NCBI GenBank assembly: GCA_020205615.1
Contig: CM035166.1
Location: 88,837,043-88,901,042 of the forward strand
Reading direction: 5' to 3'
DNA from: Panax quinquefolius
Lineage: Eukaryota > Streptophyta > Magnoliopsida > Apiales > Araliaceae
Length of the DNA stretch: 64,000 nt
In this document: one piece after another, positions 47,499-60,193 of the stretch
Layout of the letters: each line of letters opens with the position of its first letter
How positions within the stretch are numbered: position 1 is the first letter of the stretch
The notes under the pieces: model-generated
Told to the model about the DNA's origin: nothing
Database searches by the model: none
The model's input: the letters and a program-made list of their open reading frames with translations, nothing else
Program-made: the position numbers and the translations under genes

Positions 47499-47605
47499 CC
47501 TTACGGCAAAGGTGTATCTTCCTCCCACAAATTTTCAAACACACACATTTTGAAACACCCACACACATTTTCAAATACACATGTTTATATATATATATAG
47601 AGAGG
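45794..47605 (-). mobile_element. Family A LTR, left, truncated
   Basis: Aligns with 60905 onwards at roughly 90 percent by eye, through the ACTATTCAC array (46783-46862), the TATAAATA box (minus, near 47267) and the TA microsatellite. It stops at TATATATATAG near 47605. About 950 bases of the LTR are missing. Confidence 0.85.
47447..47493. repeat. (TA)n microsatellite in family A LTR
   Basis: About 23 TA units at the same LTR position as 62565-62597. Confidence 0.95.
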
Positions 47606-48023
47606 AAATTTCAAGAGCAGAAGTTTTAAAGAGTAGACCTCTTTAAATAGCAGAACTATTTAAAAAAAAACACGGGACTTGCTAGATTTTGATTAAAAAG
47701 AGCTTTGGCCTCCTACCTAAAGAATTATTCATTTTCATTAATTTGTAATAGTTCACTCCTGCTTGAAGAATTATCATCTCCATTATCAATAACATCTGTC
47801 AAAGTATTAGCGGAATCGCCTTGTCATAGAAAGAATGAAGAAAATAATTTTTTAAAAATAGCTTTCAAAGGAATACTCCAGTGAGCAAGACTTTTTGAAT
47901 CAAAATAATGATTCATGGAGAATATCATATAAACTAACATAATTATTGTCAAGGCAAATCCATGATTAACACTTAGCAGTGGCCATAATTTGTACAGGCA
48001 AAAGCAATAAATTGAGGAGATAC
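47606..48023 (-). other. Unidentified fragment, possibly old coding sequence
   Basis: Unlike the LTRs on either side. The minus-strand frame contains VYMIFSMNHYFDSKS, LAHWSIPLKAIFKKLF and DVIDNGDDNSSSRSELL with one or two stops, which looks more like decayed protein text than random AT-rich DNA. I do not recognise the protein. It ends precisely at the LTR terminus at 48024 but shows no target duplication. Confidence 0.4.
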
Positions 48024-50745
48024 TGTAAGACCCTAACTTTTATGAATAAAGATTAATTTTTCTCAAAATATATTTTTGAATATTATGGTGTGTATTTGAT
48101 ATAATGTTATAGTTATGGGTACTATTTATAAATTTTGTAAAGTAAGCAAGTGGTTATATAATATTCGATTGGTCGGGGAATATTCGTTTTAACAGGGAAT
48201 ATTAAATGACGACTGCACAATCATTAGTAGACCTGACAAAGTATTGTCGTAGTTAAAAAAGACGAAATTATCTTTTTATAAAAATAACGGGGAAAGTTTT
48301 ACTGTTAAATTGTTGAACTACACCGGTAGTAAAAGTACGATGTCTGGGCGTGGTTGCATAGTAGCACACGGTATTGATTATTGATGCTTACGTGAGAAGT
48401 CACTCGATTATAATCAATTATCGCTCACGATAATTCTTGCGTAATATCTCTTATATTATTGATTCAATTATTGTCACAACATCATCTGCATAATATGTTA
48501 TATTATTAAATCAATAATTGAGATGGCAAAGTTATTCATATTATTATTTGCAATATTGACAATGTCTAGAAGTTACATCGAGGAGAGGTTTGGTCACCTA
48601 ATTGTGCGCCATAAGAAGAAATCCTTATCGAAAGCCCCTGCTCCTCACGGGAGCGACACGGTTATTAAATATTGTGAGTTATAATATTAATGATGAATAA
48701 GTTCGTGTTGATTAAATATGAAATTGATAGCTTCATTGTGTTGGGATTATTAGCGTTAGTAGAAATTGACATCTATTTTGATAATAATGGATGTCTGGAG
48801 GTTATATTGACCAATCGGGTAATTAACCGGATAAATGAGCAATTAATTGCTATTAATTCACATGCTTATAACTATTTGTTCACATGTGTGTACTATTGAT
48901 TCACATGCATGTACTATTAGGGAAGATGGTGCAAGATTGATAATACTTGCATGACTAAATTAAAAAATAGAGGTATAAATAAAGGTATTATACTGTAATT
49001 ATTTTTTTCACATGATTGTACTATTGATTCACAAGATGTACTATTAGGGGAGGTGGTGCAAGTTTGATAATACTTGCAGAACTAAATTAAAAATGAAGAA
49101 AAAGATGAAGGTATTATACTGTAATATTTCGAGCCCCAAAACGTGCAATTATCGAAACTATATTTTCCTATAAATAGAAGATCATTCTTCTTTCATTCTC
49201 ACCAATTCACTAAGACTCACAAGAACATTTATAGAGAGAAAAGCTTTAGAGAGAAAGTAGAAGAGAAGTCTGCTACCTCACTATTCCAGTATCCAGTTTT
49301 CTTCTGAGGTAAGGGATATTATTTTGTTCAGTATTCATAGGAATAATATTTTCTTCCATACTCTGTAGTATGTGAGTAATATTATTTTGTCTCTTATTCC
49401 TGATTATACCATCATTCGATTAAAGTATTGCTTCTATATTCCGTGAAGTTAGTAGAATATCCTTGAAATTTGCGCTTCATCTAGTATCGCTTCACAAGGA
49501 TATTTTCTGCACATTCTTGTTAAATTTTAAGTTTTTCATGCCGGAGTACTGTCCATGAGTACTATTCATTTATACGGTACTATTTACAAAAGTACTATTC
49601 ACGGGTACTATTCCTAAAGTACTCTTCAAAAAGTACTATTCACGAGTATTATTCACAAAGTACTATTCACAGAGTACTATTCACGAAGTACTATTCACAG
49701 GGTACTATTCACTCAGGTACTATTCACCCGGAGTACTATTCATAACAAAAATTGATTTCTTTTCAGTCCAAATCATTTTTGATACATTATTATTCTTGAA
49801 TTTTACTCCACAAAGCGATGATCGTGTTGTGATTTGGAATGATATTGAATTACGGATAAATTAAATTATAAATCTTTAAAAATTTATCCTTGAACTTGTT
49901 TTATTGAATTCTTATATCATTTTCATCATCCTCATGTTTATATTATGTTAAAAGTCATCTGTGGCATGTACTGCATAGATGGACTTGGTATGATTATGAC
50001 CAGGGATTATTCGGCATAATCATGACCGTAATATTACAAATGGTGTGGTAAAAGTCCTCATTGGCCTATAGTGCATTGATGGACAGTTGTTGACATGATC
50101 ATGACCATTGATGAATACACGAATATCCTTGGCTCGTAGTGCATGGATAATTTATGGTCGTGATACTAAAGAATATCCTTGACCGTAGTGCAGGGGTGAT
50201 TCGATGATGTGGATTATTTATTAAAATTTGAGTCTCGTGATAAAATTGATGAAAACTTTTTAAATCATAGAAAATAGTAGATTTTATGCTCTACTTGACT
50301 CTTCTAATGGATTGCTTGTTACTTCACGCTTAAACTTGATGTTTGTTATATTTTATCAGTTTAACATTGTTGAAGGCTAACGATAAATTATTCTGCATTA
50401 TCTTAGTCATGATATTTCTTACTGGGCTAGTTGAGTTCACCCTTTTGCTTTCATTTTTCTCTTCAGGAAATGAGAACGTAGCAGGGACTAGTCGGAGAAC
50501 GGAGTAACTGTCCAGATGATAGCATTAGTAGTCCTCATTATTCTATGAAATAGTGTGATAATAAATGTATTGAGGATTCCATTTGAGTTGAATACTGTCT
50601 AGAAGACAATATTCGTATTAAAACTCTCAGTTTATGTTTTGTCGTATTTTACACGACAGTTGTATTATTAAGTTGTATTTGAATTTTGTACCACGTATTT
50701 GGCGACTCAAGATGGGTGATGTATACTTATTTTGGGGGCGTCACA
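48024..50745 (+). mobile_element. Family A LTR in plus orientation
   Basis: Complete from TGTAAGACCC to GGGGGCGTCACA. It has TATAAATA at 49169-49176, TGAGGTAAGGG at about 49305, ACTATTCAC array at 49545-49745 (the longest in the window), and GTGCATNGATGG-type array at about 49945-50200. The left flank GATAC and right flank AGGAA do not match, so one side was lost. On the right it abuts the E2 LTR at a position internal to that LTR. Confidence 0.9.
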
Positions 50746-52960
50746 AGGAAACTTAGAGTTCGGTACAATAATGTAAGATAGTACAATGACATTGGAGAAC
50801 GAAGGTCAAACAACAGTTATTAGTAGCTGAATAAACACATTTCTTATAACAAAATTACAGACTTTGAATAACCAAAGTAATCTCGTTTGGAATAAAGAAA
50901 TAAAGATTAATTAACTTGCTCAACAGTAAATAAGGGTTAAAGAACTTGCATAACAATGAACTGTTAAACAAGAGATTAGAGATAGAGAATTTGCATAAGT
51001 ATAACATAACAGTGAAAAGTAACATTGTTGAATAATAAAGTAGCAAATGTTAGGGAACTTGCCTCTTGCGTAAGCTATACAATTACAATTCACGTACTCC
51101 AATATCCTACACATTTTAGTGCAATCACAATATCTATTAGACATGTTAACATCCACTTCCAACATAACACCCATTTCTAGCTAAACTTGTTAATTTAGTA
51201 CAACTCTTATGCTACTAGATAAATATCAGAAATTTCAAGTGTTAACCTTCACAACACTTGTTTACTATTCATTATATACACTAAGTTCTAACATATCACG
51301 CTCATAGCTTATAATTCATTTTACAAAGTTGAAATTATTAATGACATGACACGGTTTTGTTTTAACCTCCATGTTCCATGTTTATTACATTAACACACCC
51401 TTATACCAAGTTACATCGATATCCCAGTATGCGAAGAACAAAGAAAAGCCATTTTACTCGATCGATGTATGGCGGCAATTGCTTATTTATACACAAGTCT
51501 AGGGACCGGCACAATTTGACTGCAGATTTCTGGCCTTTGGCACTTGCCAAGAACAAGGCCAGCTGCAGATACGTGAACGAACAGAGATTCAACAAGAAAT
51601 GATGAGTCGACTTTAGCCCAACTAACATAAATTTCACCCATAAAACAGTGAATTTAACACAAATAATTGATATATAACTATCACAAACATGTTTCCTCAC
51701 ATATTCAACCACTTAGAACAATTTAACAACAACTTCAAGTAATTAAATTACTTAAATTTCATGTTTTTACACAAAACTCCATTTTTTTTGACATTCTCCA
51801 TAGAATTCATCACTGTGATCACAATTCTTGTCCAAATCACTTCGTTCAAACTATGTTCTCTTCGTTTCTTAATGGACTAGCATAATCAAGACTCAATTTA
51901 CAGATTATCATATAAAATGACCAACAAATTTTGTACTTTCATAAACCATATGAAAAATATTCACTGTAAACACGTTCTTCCTTTTTAACCGTAATTAGCA
52001 TCACAAATTCTTATCTAATGCAAACTCTAACATCATAAACATGTATAATCACAATTACCAATTATATATCAACAATTCGAAAAGATGAAATTCACAGAAC
52101 ATAGAATTTTATGTCGTAAACTCATATATACATATACCTATATATATAATATGGAGATTATTGAAAATTACCTTCAATTAGCTTGTAATCCTTGCTAAAA
52201 TCGCTGGAAATTTCCTTGAAACTCTTAGGTTTTCTCTCAATTCTCTCTCAGCTTCTCTCCCAATTCTCTCTGAACTCTCAGGCTTAGCCAGTAACCACTG
52301 ATATGCGTAATAATATATAAAAAAATTGATATAGCTATAATAGGCATACTAAATAGTATCAGTTACAAGCTAATAAACGTATAGTTGTTATAAATATATT
52401 TTATATTTTATTTATTTTATTTTATTTATAATTCAAAAATCAAGAATCCCAAAAGCCATAAGGTTCCGTTTGGCAAAACCCTTTAAAATTAAAGACTTAA
52501 TATTTTAAGCCTTGTTTGGCAAAACTAAATTAAACTCCTTTAATTTATTTTAATAAACAATTTAGTTTATAATTTATAATCATATATTATTTATTTGGAT
52601 TTCCATATCCACATTAATCAAATAAATTAATTATATGTACTATATTTTAAATAAATATTCCACTTAAACAAATATCACAAAATTATATTCTCATTATAAT
52701 TTAGTTTAATAATTTAACATATCATTTTAAATTATTAAATTAAAACTACCATATAACATCTCATGTTATATTACAACTCTCTAAATTATAAATTTAGAAT
52801 ATTATCTAATAAATTTAATTCATAAATATTTACTAACAAAAATCACATATTCATTTAATTTAAGAAATATTTTAAATTACAAAACAACAACTTCATCAAT
52901 AAAATATTTATTTAATTTAATAAATATTTTAATTTACAAATAAAATCTTGGATTGTTACA
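50746..52960 (-). mobile_element. E2 3' LTR, truncated
   Basis: Corresponds to 57969-60193. Long stretches are identical, for example 50752-51020 against 57975-58243. The block 51425-51610 is sharply different from its partner. The right end GATTGTTACA borders a polypurine tract read on the minus strand as AAAGAGGGAAGGA. A TATA-like TGTATAAATAAG lies on the minus strand near 51482-51495. Confidence 0.9.
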
Positions 52961-53069
52961 TCCTTCCCTCTTTACAAGGATTTTGTCCCCAGAATCACAA
53001 CTCAAACAATCAAATCGTCACATTCTTTCCTCCTTAAAAAGATTTTGTCCCTAGAATCGAAGACACCGA

Positions 53070-55410
53070 TTAAACAAATAACTCAGGGTAATTCTTTCTC
53101 ATTACATCCTCGAGTTCCTACGTAGCCTCTTCGACATTGTGGTTCCTCCATATCACATTCACAGAAGGTATCAACTCATTCCTGAACACTTGTTCTTTTT
53201 TGCCGACTACCTGGATAAAAATTTTCTAGTAGGACAACCATAATGGTTCGTACTTGATCACATGATTGCAGTCAAGCTTGTTTAATTATATCACCTAAAT
53301 ATAAAAAAAAATATTGTGAATGCGCTCTAACTATAGAGGTAAGGCTACGTCAAAACCATTTTTCAACTTCATCAATGCTTCATATACTATAACCGTTTTA
53401 TACCCAATATAGTTCATCAAACTTACCACACTTTGGAAATCCAGGAACTTGCCATAATCATATGAGTTTAGGAACTTATCCTAGTCAGACCATAGGCGTC
53501 CATTCGCTGAGGGGTTCAAACATACTGTATGATTTTGAGTCACGAACTTACCACATGCTTTAGTTTTAAGAACCGAACCTGATCTTAATATCATTTAGCT
53601 TAATCTTAAAAACCTCTAACTATCAAATATATATATGAGAAAAAAGATCACCTTTCCACCACATATACCTTGATAGCGCGATACCGATATTCCAATGATT
53701 ATCAATGTGATAAACCAAGTATATGCAAAAAACCTCTGCCCACACAAATGTTTGTACGACTTAGTCACCATATGATTCCTCAGTTGAAATCCCACCTAAC
53801 ACTACCTTACTCTTAACTTATTTTTAATTTACCCATAACTTGTTCAATACGGATTCGTCGTATGACATTATCGAAAACTTCTCGTGCGCTTAGCACGCCT
53901 TTTTAGTTTGGCAATCGATTTGCAAACGATATGACATACTTATTTCTAATTGCGTTCCACACGTTCTTGTAAACCTTTCTGAAAATTCGATGTAAATCGT
54001 GAATCTTGGTTCGACATAATTGACACTGAAACATCGTGCCTTGAAACAATTTCATTAAGACATAACTTCACACACTGCTCAATATGTAATATGCTAACTT
54101 TTACATACCAAAAATCTATCACCATATCTTGCCACCAATAGTAATATCGAAGGCAATATATAATTCTGTGCTTCCTAGTTGATTCAATATATAAATTTTA
54201 TGCAAAACTTCATTTTCAACTTATGTATTAGCGAAACCTAGTTTTTTTCCTTCTACTCTCAACTATCATTCAGTATCGATTTTGAATTTGACACCCTCAT
54301 CTTGGAGGTACTCTTCCTTTACTCTGTCTAACAAAGTTGTACGGTTTTCCATCTGAATAGCTTCTCCTCTAACTTTTTCATATATCTTACCTCCTACCAC
54401 GGATTAGTCATTTCTATTATGAACCCATCTTGCACAGTTAACAAAAATAACTACTACATTTTTCTTAAGACGTCAGCAACCACATTCGTTTAGGATTTTG
54501 TAGTCATAATCCTTGAACAACTTCAACTATCACTTTAAACACATGCTTAAATATCTCTGTGAGAGGATATACTTTAGACACTTATGGTCTATTTATATCT
54601 CACACTACTACCCAAAAATAACACCTCTAAATCTTCAGAGCAACCACTTGTACCTCTACTCTGAATTGTGAGTCGGACACCCTTTCTAATAAAAATTTTA
54701 ACTAACGCGATGCGTACAAAATGACTCTACCGATCTGCCTAAACACCCAGTCTAGTATATTATACGATGCGTCGCTATATAACACAAAGTTTCCTGTACT
54801 ACCTAGTAGAGACAACATAGGTGCTATACTAAATTCTTCTTCAATTCTTGAAAATTCACTTCATAATTTCCGGCCCATATAAATTCCATCAATTTCCTTA
54901 TCAAGTTAGCTAACGAAGTGACTATCTTGAACTTCGCATATCCCACATATTATTTTCCTAATAATTTCTTGATTTACAACATCGATAGATAACTCTACCG
55001 TACAGACGTCTTTCAACCAAAAGAATAAAATACTACCTTTGACTTCCTCAGAGTCTTAAGGTTTATGCACTTTCTTTGACAATGACTTATCACCACATGG
55101 TTTAACTACTTCAGAGTTTCATAAATCAAATCGGAAATAAATCCATTACATGGCCTTTAATACCAACACGACAATTCTACATATCAAGTTAAAGGGTATC
55201 ACTATTCACACTTTCTATATTTAGAGAATAGTTTAACTCTTCCCTAAGTGAACCTAGTTTCTAAACAAATTCATCAGGCATAAATTAACATGTGGCACTT
55301 GAATTAAATAACACGCAGCCGTATAGATAACTGATTAGAACCATACCTTGCATTGCATCCTGGATCATCGTGTTGGATGATTGTTCGGTTGGTAGACTCG
55401 GCGGAGCTGA
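53070..55410 (-). pseudogene. E2 protease-to-integrase region, heavily decayed
   Basis: Legible islands on the minus strand. One is a protease remnant VLFNSSATC-stop-FMPDEF at about 55260-55320, where LFDSGATHSFI is expected and the catalytic aspartate is now asparagine. The other is a C-terminal end with NHVIKYEPLW, EQVFRNELIPSVNVIWRNHN and VEEAT-stop-ELEDVMRKNYPELFV, which is the group II chromodomain-like tail of Tekay elements. The 2 kb between keep only weak similarity. Stop codons are dense, so E2 cannot encode its own enzymes. Confidence 0.75.
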
Positions 55411-55412
55411 CT

Positions 55413-55994
55413 CTACAATAACCAGCTTACCACTGCCCCCCTTGCTTTTCCTGCCGCTTTCTTTGGGCACCCTCGAGCTAAGTGCTCCTTTGATCCACAC
55501 GTAAAGCAGGCTCTCTTCCTCGGTCTTGAACATTTTGGTACAATGTGATCCTTCGAGCCACAATTAAAGCACACCCTCTTTCCCTTCAAACAAACAGCTA
55601 CATGTTTCTTTCCGCAGTTACTACACGCCTCCACCTTCTTCTTTTCCTTTCCTTGCTGATTTTCAGCGTTAATATTATTGTCCCACTTTCTCTTACAAGT
55701 GTTACCGGTATGACTATCACCCACCTTATCATCTTCACTCTTCTTTCCCTTATGCTCTTGATTGTATGCCAGCGTATTACCTTCCCCGTCTACATCAATC
55801 GTTCTCTCCAAACCTGTTGTAAACAAATTTGGTTGGAACATCGAGATTTGATTATACAGCCAGAAATTCAGTTGATTTTCCAGTGCTCCCACCAGCAAAT
55901 TCACCAATTGTGGCACTGGATTTGCGTTAGCTTCCATATTGTATGCATATTCCTTGGGGCTCTGTTGACGTTGTTGTCTTCTTCTAGGTGGCAT
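55413..55994 (-). pseudogene. E2 gag with three zinc knuckles and lost capsid core
   Basis: The start MPPRRRQQRQQSPKEYAYN at 55994 is in a good position after the leader. The N-terminal 45 residues are followed by EGNTLAYNQEHKGKKSEDDK, so the capsid domain normally found in between is missing. Knuckles lie at 55467-55625: CSNCGKKHVAVC (short, CX2CX3HX3C), CFNCGSKDHIVPKC and CFTCGSKEHLARGC (both CX2CX4HX4C). Most plant gypsy gags have one or two. The frame ends VVSWLL at 55413; the related frame at 55285-55563 continues towards the protease. All three knuckles keep their ligands. Confidence 0.8.
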
Positions 55995-56810
55995 CTTACT
56001 GTTTAAAATTTTAACTATTAGATCATCGTTCATCCACACATTAACATTTTCAAACTTATCTTAACCACTTATAGATAACACATAATATATCTTAATAAAC
56101 AATGATAATACTTTATTCATTTATTATACCACACCTAACAAAATAGCCTCACTGCTATTTATATTATTTATCCCGAAATAATAAAATTTTAGGATTACTT
56201 CATCACATCTCACTTATTTAATTCAAAAGTTAGGATTTATATTTTATTAATTTTCATCGTGATTTATATAATCTTAATGTTTTTCCTTGCAATCTACAAG
56301 AACATTCCATATTGTACAACTTCATTGCGCTCTTGCTCCATGATACGAATCATTGACGACCCATCACATACCAAAGATAAATCTCAACCTATACAGAAAA
56401 TAGAATACTAAATTCTAAGTTCCATCATTAAACAGCCTTCTTCTTCAACACTGCAACAACACGATCTATGCGTTTAGAAGCCTCCACCCATGCTTCTTCA
56501 GCTCTCGCGCGCTTTCCCAATACCAACCATACTCAGACTATACGAACTTCTCAGGCTCCCAATCCTTATCATCGTTCATCAATCATTCTGACAACAAAGT
56601 TTTTAATAACTGCTACAACTTGATATGTATAATACTCGCTACTCATAAGTACTCACGAGCACATAAGTCATTAACACATAAGCACATAAAGTCTTTTATC
56701 ATTTTATCTTCAATGAATTTCCTTAATCCACTCCTTAGATCTCGATGAGAGTTTATCACCTCTATGTTCTCGATCTCCTAGAAGGTTATAGCCTAAGGTT
56801 CATAACCTAA
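55995..56810 (-). other. E2 untranslated leader
   Basis: AT-rich, non-coding sequence between primer-binding site and gag, about 0.8 kb. Its first 120 bases resemble the leader at 7876-7950. Confidence 0.65.
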
Positions 56811-56825
56811 AGCTTTGATACCAAC
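56811..56825 (-). promoter_or_regulatory. E2 primer-binding site
   Basis: TTGGTATCAAAGCT on the minus strand next to the LTR end matches the initiator tRNA-Met type. Confidence 0.85.
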
Positions 56826-56826
56826 T

Positions 56827-59341
56827 TGTGACACCCCCAAATCCGGGTACTTCAATTCAACAGATTTGGTGTTCACTGTCCAAATAAATTATAACTAACT
56901 ACCCATAAACAAAAGATATAATTAAACTTAAAAGCTTAAATAATAAATCTCCCATCAAGGGTTACATAATCTCAAGATAAATCCCAGGTCATCTAACATT
57001 TATTACAATCATCAGTGGAAAATTAAAACATAGCCATAATCAAATTTATTACATAAACTTCATAAATAAAAGGTAAATTAAACATCGTCGTCTAATCAAG
57101 CACTTTGTCCTTGCCCTTGCTTGAAGAAAGCTCTTCAAACTTCTTAACTTCATCTGCATTGTTTGGTGCAAGAGTGAGCAAACAATTGCTCACAAGAAGA
57201 ATAATATACAATAACATTTTATGAATGACAATAACTGAACTTTTAATGGTAAAATTCTCTTACCGGAATGATAAACTTTAATTCAAAAGCTACGAGTTCA
57301 AAGGAATAATGAACGTTTAAGTTAACAATAGATATCAACATCAAAGAATACACTGAGGGTCACAAGACCACGAACTATACTCTAAGTTTTCAAGTATTTC
57401 TACTTTAACCTTTAACAGTCTAAAAGACTATAATCATCATCTATGTCCTAGGTTAACAGGTGTTTCTACTGTAACCTTTAACAGTCTAAACGACTATATG
57501 GACCATCATCTCGTACTCCAGGTGATCGGCCCTTTGTATTATGTATTGCGCAAACATTTTAACACTATTGTGTAGCTCTAAAATAATCCCCTAATATAGG
57601 GTTGTTCATCTCAGTTTAGATTATCAGGTTCCGAACCAAAGCAAGTTTGGTTGGGAATTAACTTCAAAAGAATTCTAGATCTTTAGAATTCTCATCAACC
57701 AAGTATTGGTTGAATCAGATAGAGACCAATAACTATTCAAGAGTTTGATTATAATATCTTCATGAACAAGGTATATCGATGAATCAATAAGAGCTAGAGT
57801 ATTAACAATTTCTAAATTGAATAAATGTTATCATCGACAACATGCTTTCAAAATTTGTGTGAGTACATATGCAAACCAAAGGAAGTTTGGTTGGGGTTGA
57901 CTTCAAGGGTAATTTAGAGTTTAGAACATTCATCAACTAAGGATTAGTTGATTTGGTAAAGAATCGCTAGGCAACTTAGAGTTCGGTACAATAATGTAAG
58001 ATAGTACAATGACATTGGAGAACGAAGGTCAAACAACAGTTATTAGTAGCTAAATAAACACATTTCTTATAAAAAAATTACAGACTTTGAATAACCAAAG
58101 TAATCTCGTTTGGAATAAAGAAATTAAGATTAATTAACTTGCTCAACAGTAAATAAGGGTTAAAGAACTTGCATAACAATGAACTGTTAAACAAGAGATT
58201 AGAGATAGAGAATTTGCATAAGTATAACATAACAGTGAAAAGTAACATTGTTGAATAATAAAGTAGCAAATGTTAGGGAACTTGCCTCTTAACGTAAGCT
58301 ATACAATTACAATTCACGACTCGAATATCCTACACATTTTAGTGCAATCACAATATCTATTAGACATGTTAACATCCACTTCCAACATAACACCCATTTC
58401 TAGCTAAACTTGTTAATTTAGTACAACTCTTATGCTACTAGATAAATATCAGAAATTTCAAGTGTTAACCTTCACAACACTTGTTTACTATTCATTATAT
58501 ACACTAAGTTCTAACATATCACGCTCATAGCTTATAATTCATTTTACAAAGTTGAAATTATCAATGACATGACACGGTTTTGTTTTAACCTCCATGTTCC
58601 ATGTTTATTACATTAACACACCCTTATACCAAGTTACATCGATATCCCAAGTATGCGAAAAGAACAAAAAAAGCCACCGCCTCGGATCGATGTATGGCGC
58701 AATTGCTATATACACAAAATCTAGATCCAATAAGCAAGATGCTTCTCGCTCAGCAGATTTAAGCCTTGAATTGCCAGCGCCATGCAATGTATGTAACGAA
58801 CCGAGATTCAACGAAGAAATGTGATGGCAAATTTTAGCCCAACTAACATAAATTTCACCCATAAAACAGTGAATTTAACACAAATAATTGATATATAACT
58901 ATCACAAACATGTTTCCTCACATATTCAACCACTTAGAACAATTTAACAACAACTTCAAGTAATTAAATTACTTAAATTTCATGTTTTTACACAAAACTC
59001 CATTTTTTTTGACATTCTCCATAGAATTCATCACCGTGATCACAATTCTTGTCCAAATCACTTCGTTCAAACTACGTTCTCTTCGTTTCTTAATGAACTA
59101 GCAAAATCAAGACTCAATTTATAGATTATCATACAAAATGACCAACGAATTTTGTACTTTCATAAACCATATGAAAAATATTCACTGTAAACACATTCTT
59201 CCTTTTTAATCGTAATTAGCATCATAAATTCTTATCTAATGCAAACTCTAACATCATAAACATGTATAATCACAATTACCAATTATATATCAACAATTCG
59301 AAAAGATGAAATTCACAGAACATAGAATTTTATGCCGTAAA

Positions 59342-59385
<44 letters not shown>

Positions 59386-60193
59386 GGAGATTATTGAAAA
59401 TTACCTTCAATTAGCTCGTTATCCTTGCTAAAATCACTGGAAATTGCTTGAAACTCTTAGGTTTTCTCTCAATTCTCTCTCAGCTTCTCTCCCAATTCTC
59501 TCTGAACTTTCAAGCTTAGCCAATAACTACTGATATGCGTAATAATACAAAAAAAACTGATATAGCCATAATAGGCATACTAAATAGTATCGGTTACAAG
59601 CTAATAAACGTATAGTTGTTATAAATATATTTTATATTTTATTTATTTTATTTTATTTATAATTCAAAAATCAAGAATCCCAAAAGCCATAAGGTTCCGT
59701 TTGGCAAAACCCTTTAAAATTAAAGACTTAATATTTTAAGCCTTGTTTGGCAAAACTGAATTAAACTCCTTTAATTTATTTTAATAAATAATGTACTTTA
59801 TAATTTATAATCACATATTATTTATTTGGATTTCCATATCCACATTAATCAAATAAATTAATTATACATACTATATTTTAAATAAATATTGCAGAGTTAA
59901 ACAAATATCACAAAATTATATTCTCATTATAATTTAGTTTAATAATGTAACATATCATTTTAAATTATTAAATTAAAACAACCATGTAACATCTCATGTT
60001 ATATTACAACTCTCTAAATTATAAATTTAGAATATTATCTAATAAATTTAATTCATAATTATTTAATAACAAAAATCACATATTCATTTAATTTAAGAAA
60101 TATTTTAAATTACAAAATAACAACTTCATCAATAAAATATTTATTTAATTTAATAAATATTTTAAATTACAAATAAAATCTTGAATTGTTACA
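56827..60193 (-). mobile_element. E2 5' LTR, full length
   Basis: 3,367 bp from TGTGACACCCCCAAATCC to GAATTGTTACA. It includes a TA microsatellite at 59345-59380, expanded relative to the other LTR. It also carries the divergent block 58650-58830 with a GTATATAG TATA-like word (minus, 58706-58713). The flank AACTC at 60194 would be the target duplication, but the partner was lost with the truncated left end. Confidence 0.9.
59345..59380. repeat. (TA)n microsatellite in E2 LTR
   Basis: About 18 TA units. The same place in the other LTR (about 52123-52150) has only interrupted TATACATATACCTATATATA. Confidence 0.95.

Larger units (their letters stand above)
50746..60193 (-). mobile_element. E2: Tekay-like gypsy element with one truncated LTR
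   Basis: Right 5' LTR 56827-60193, primer-binding site 56811-56825, gag 55413-55994, decayed pol to 53070, left 3' LTR 50746-52960. The left LTR lacks its first 1,142 bases on the plus strand, where a family A LTR joins it. It inserted into the gag of the composite element at 60193/60194. LTR identity is very high outside one block, whereas pol is heavily decayed. Confidence 0.85.
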
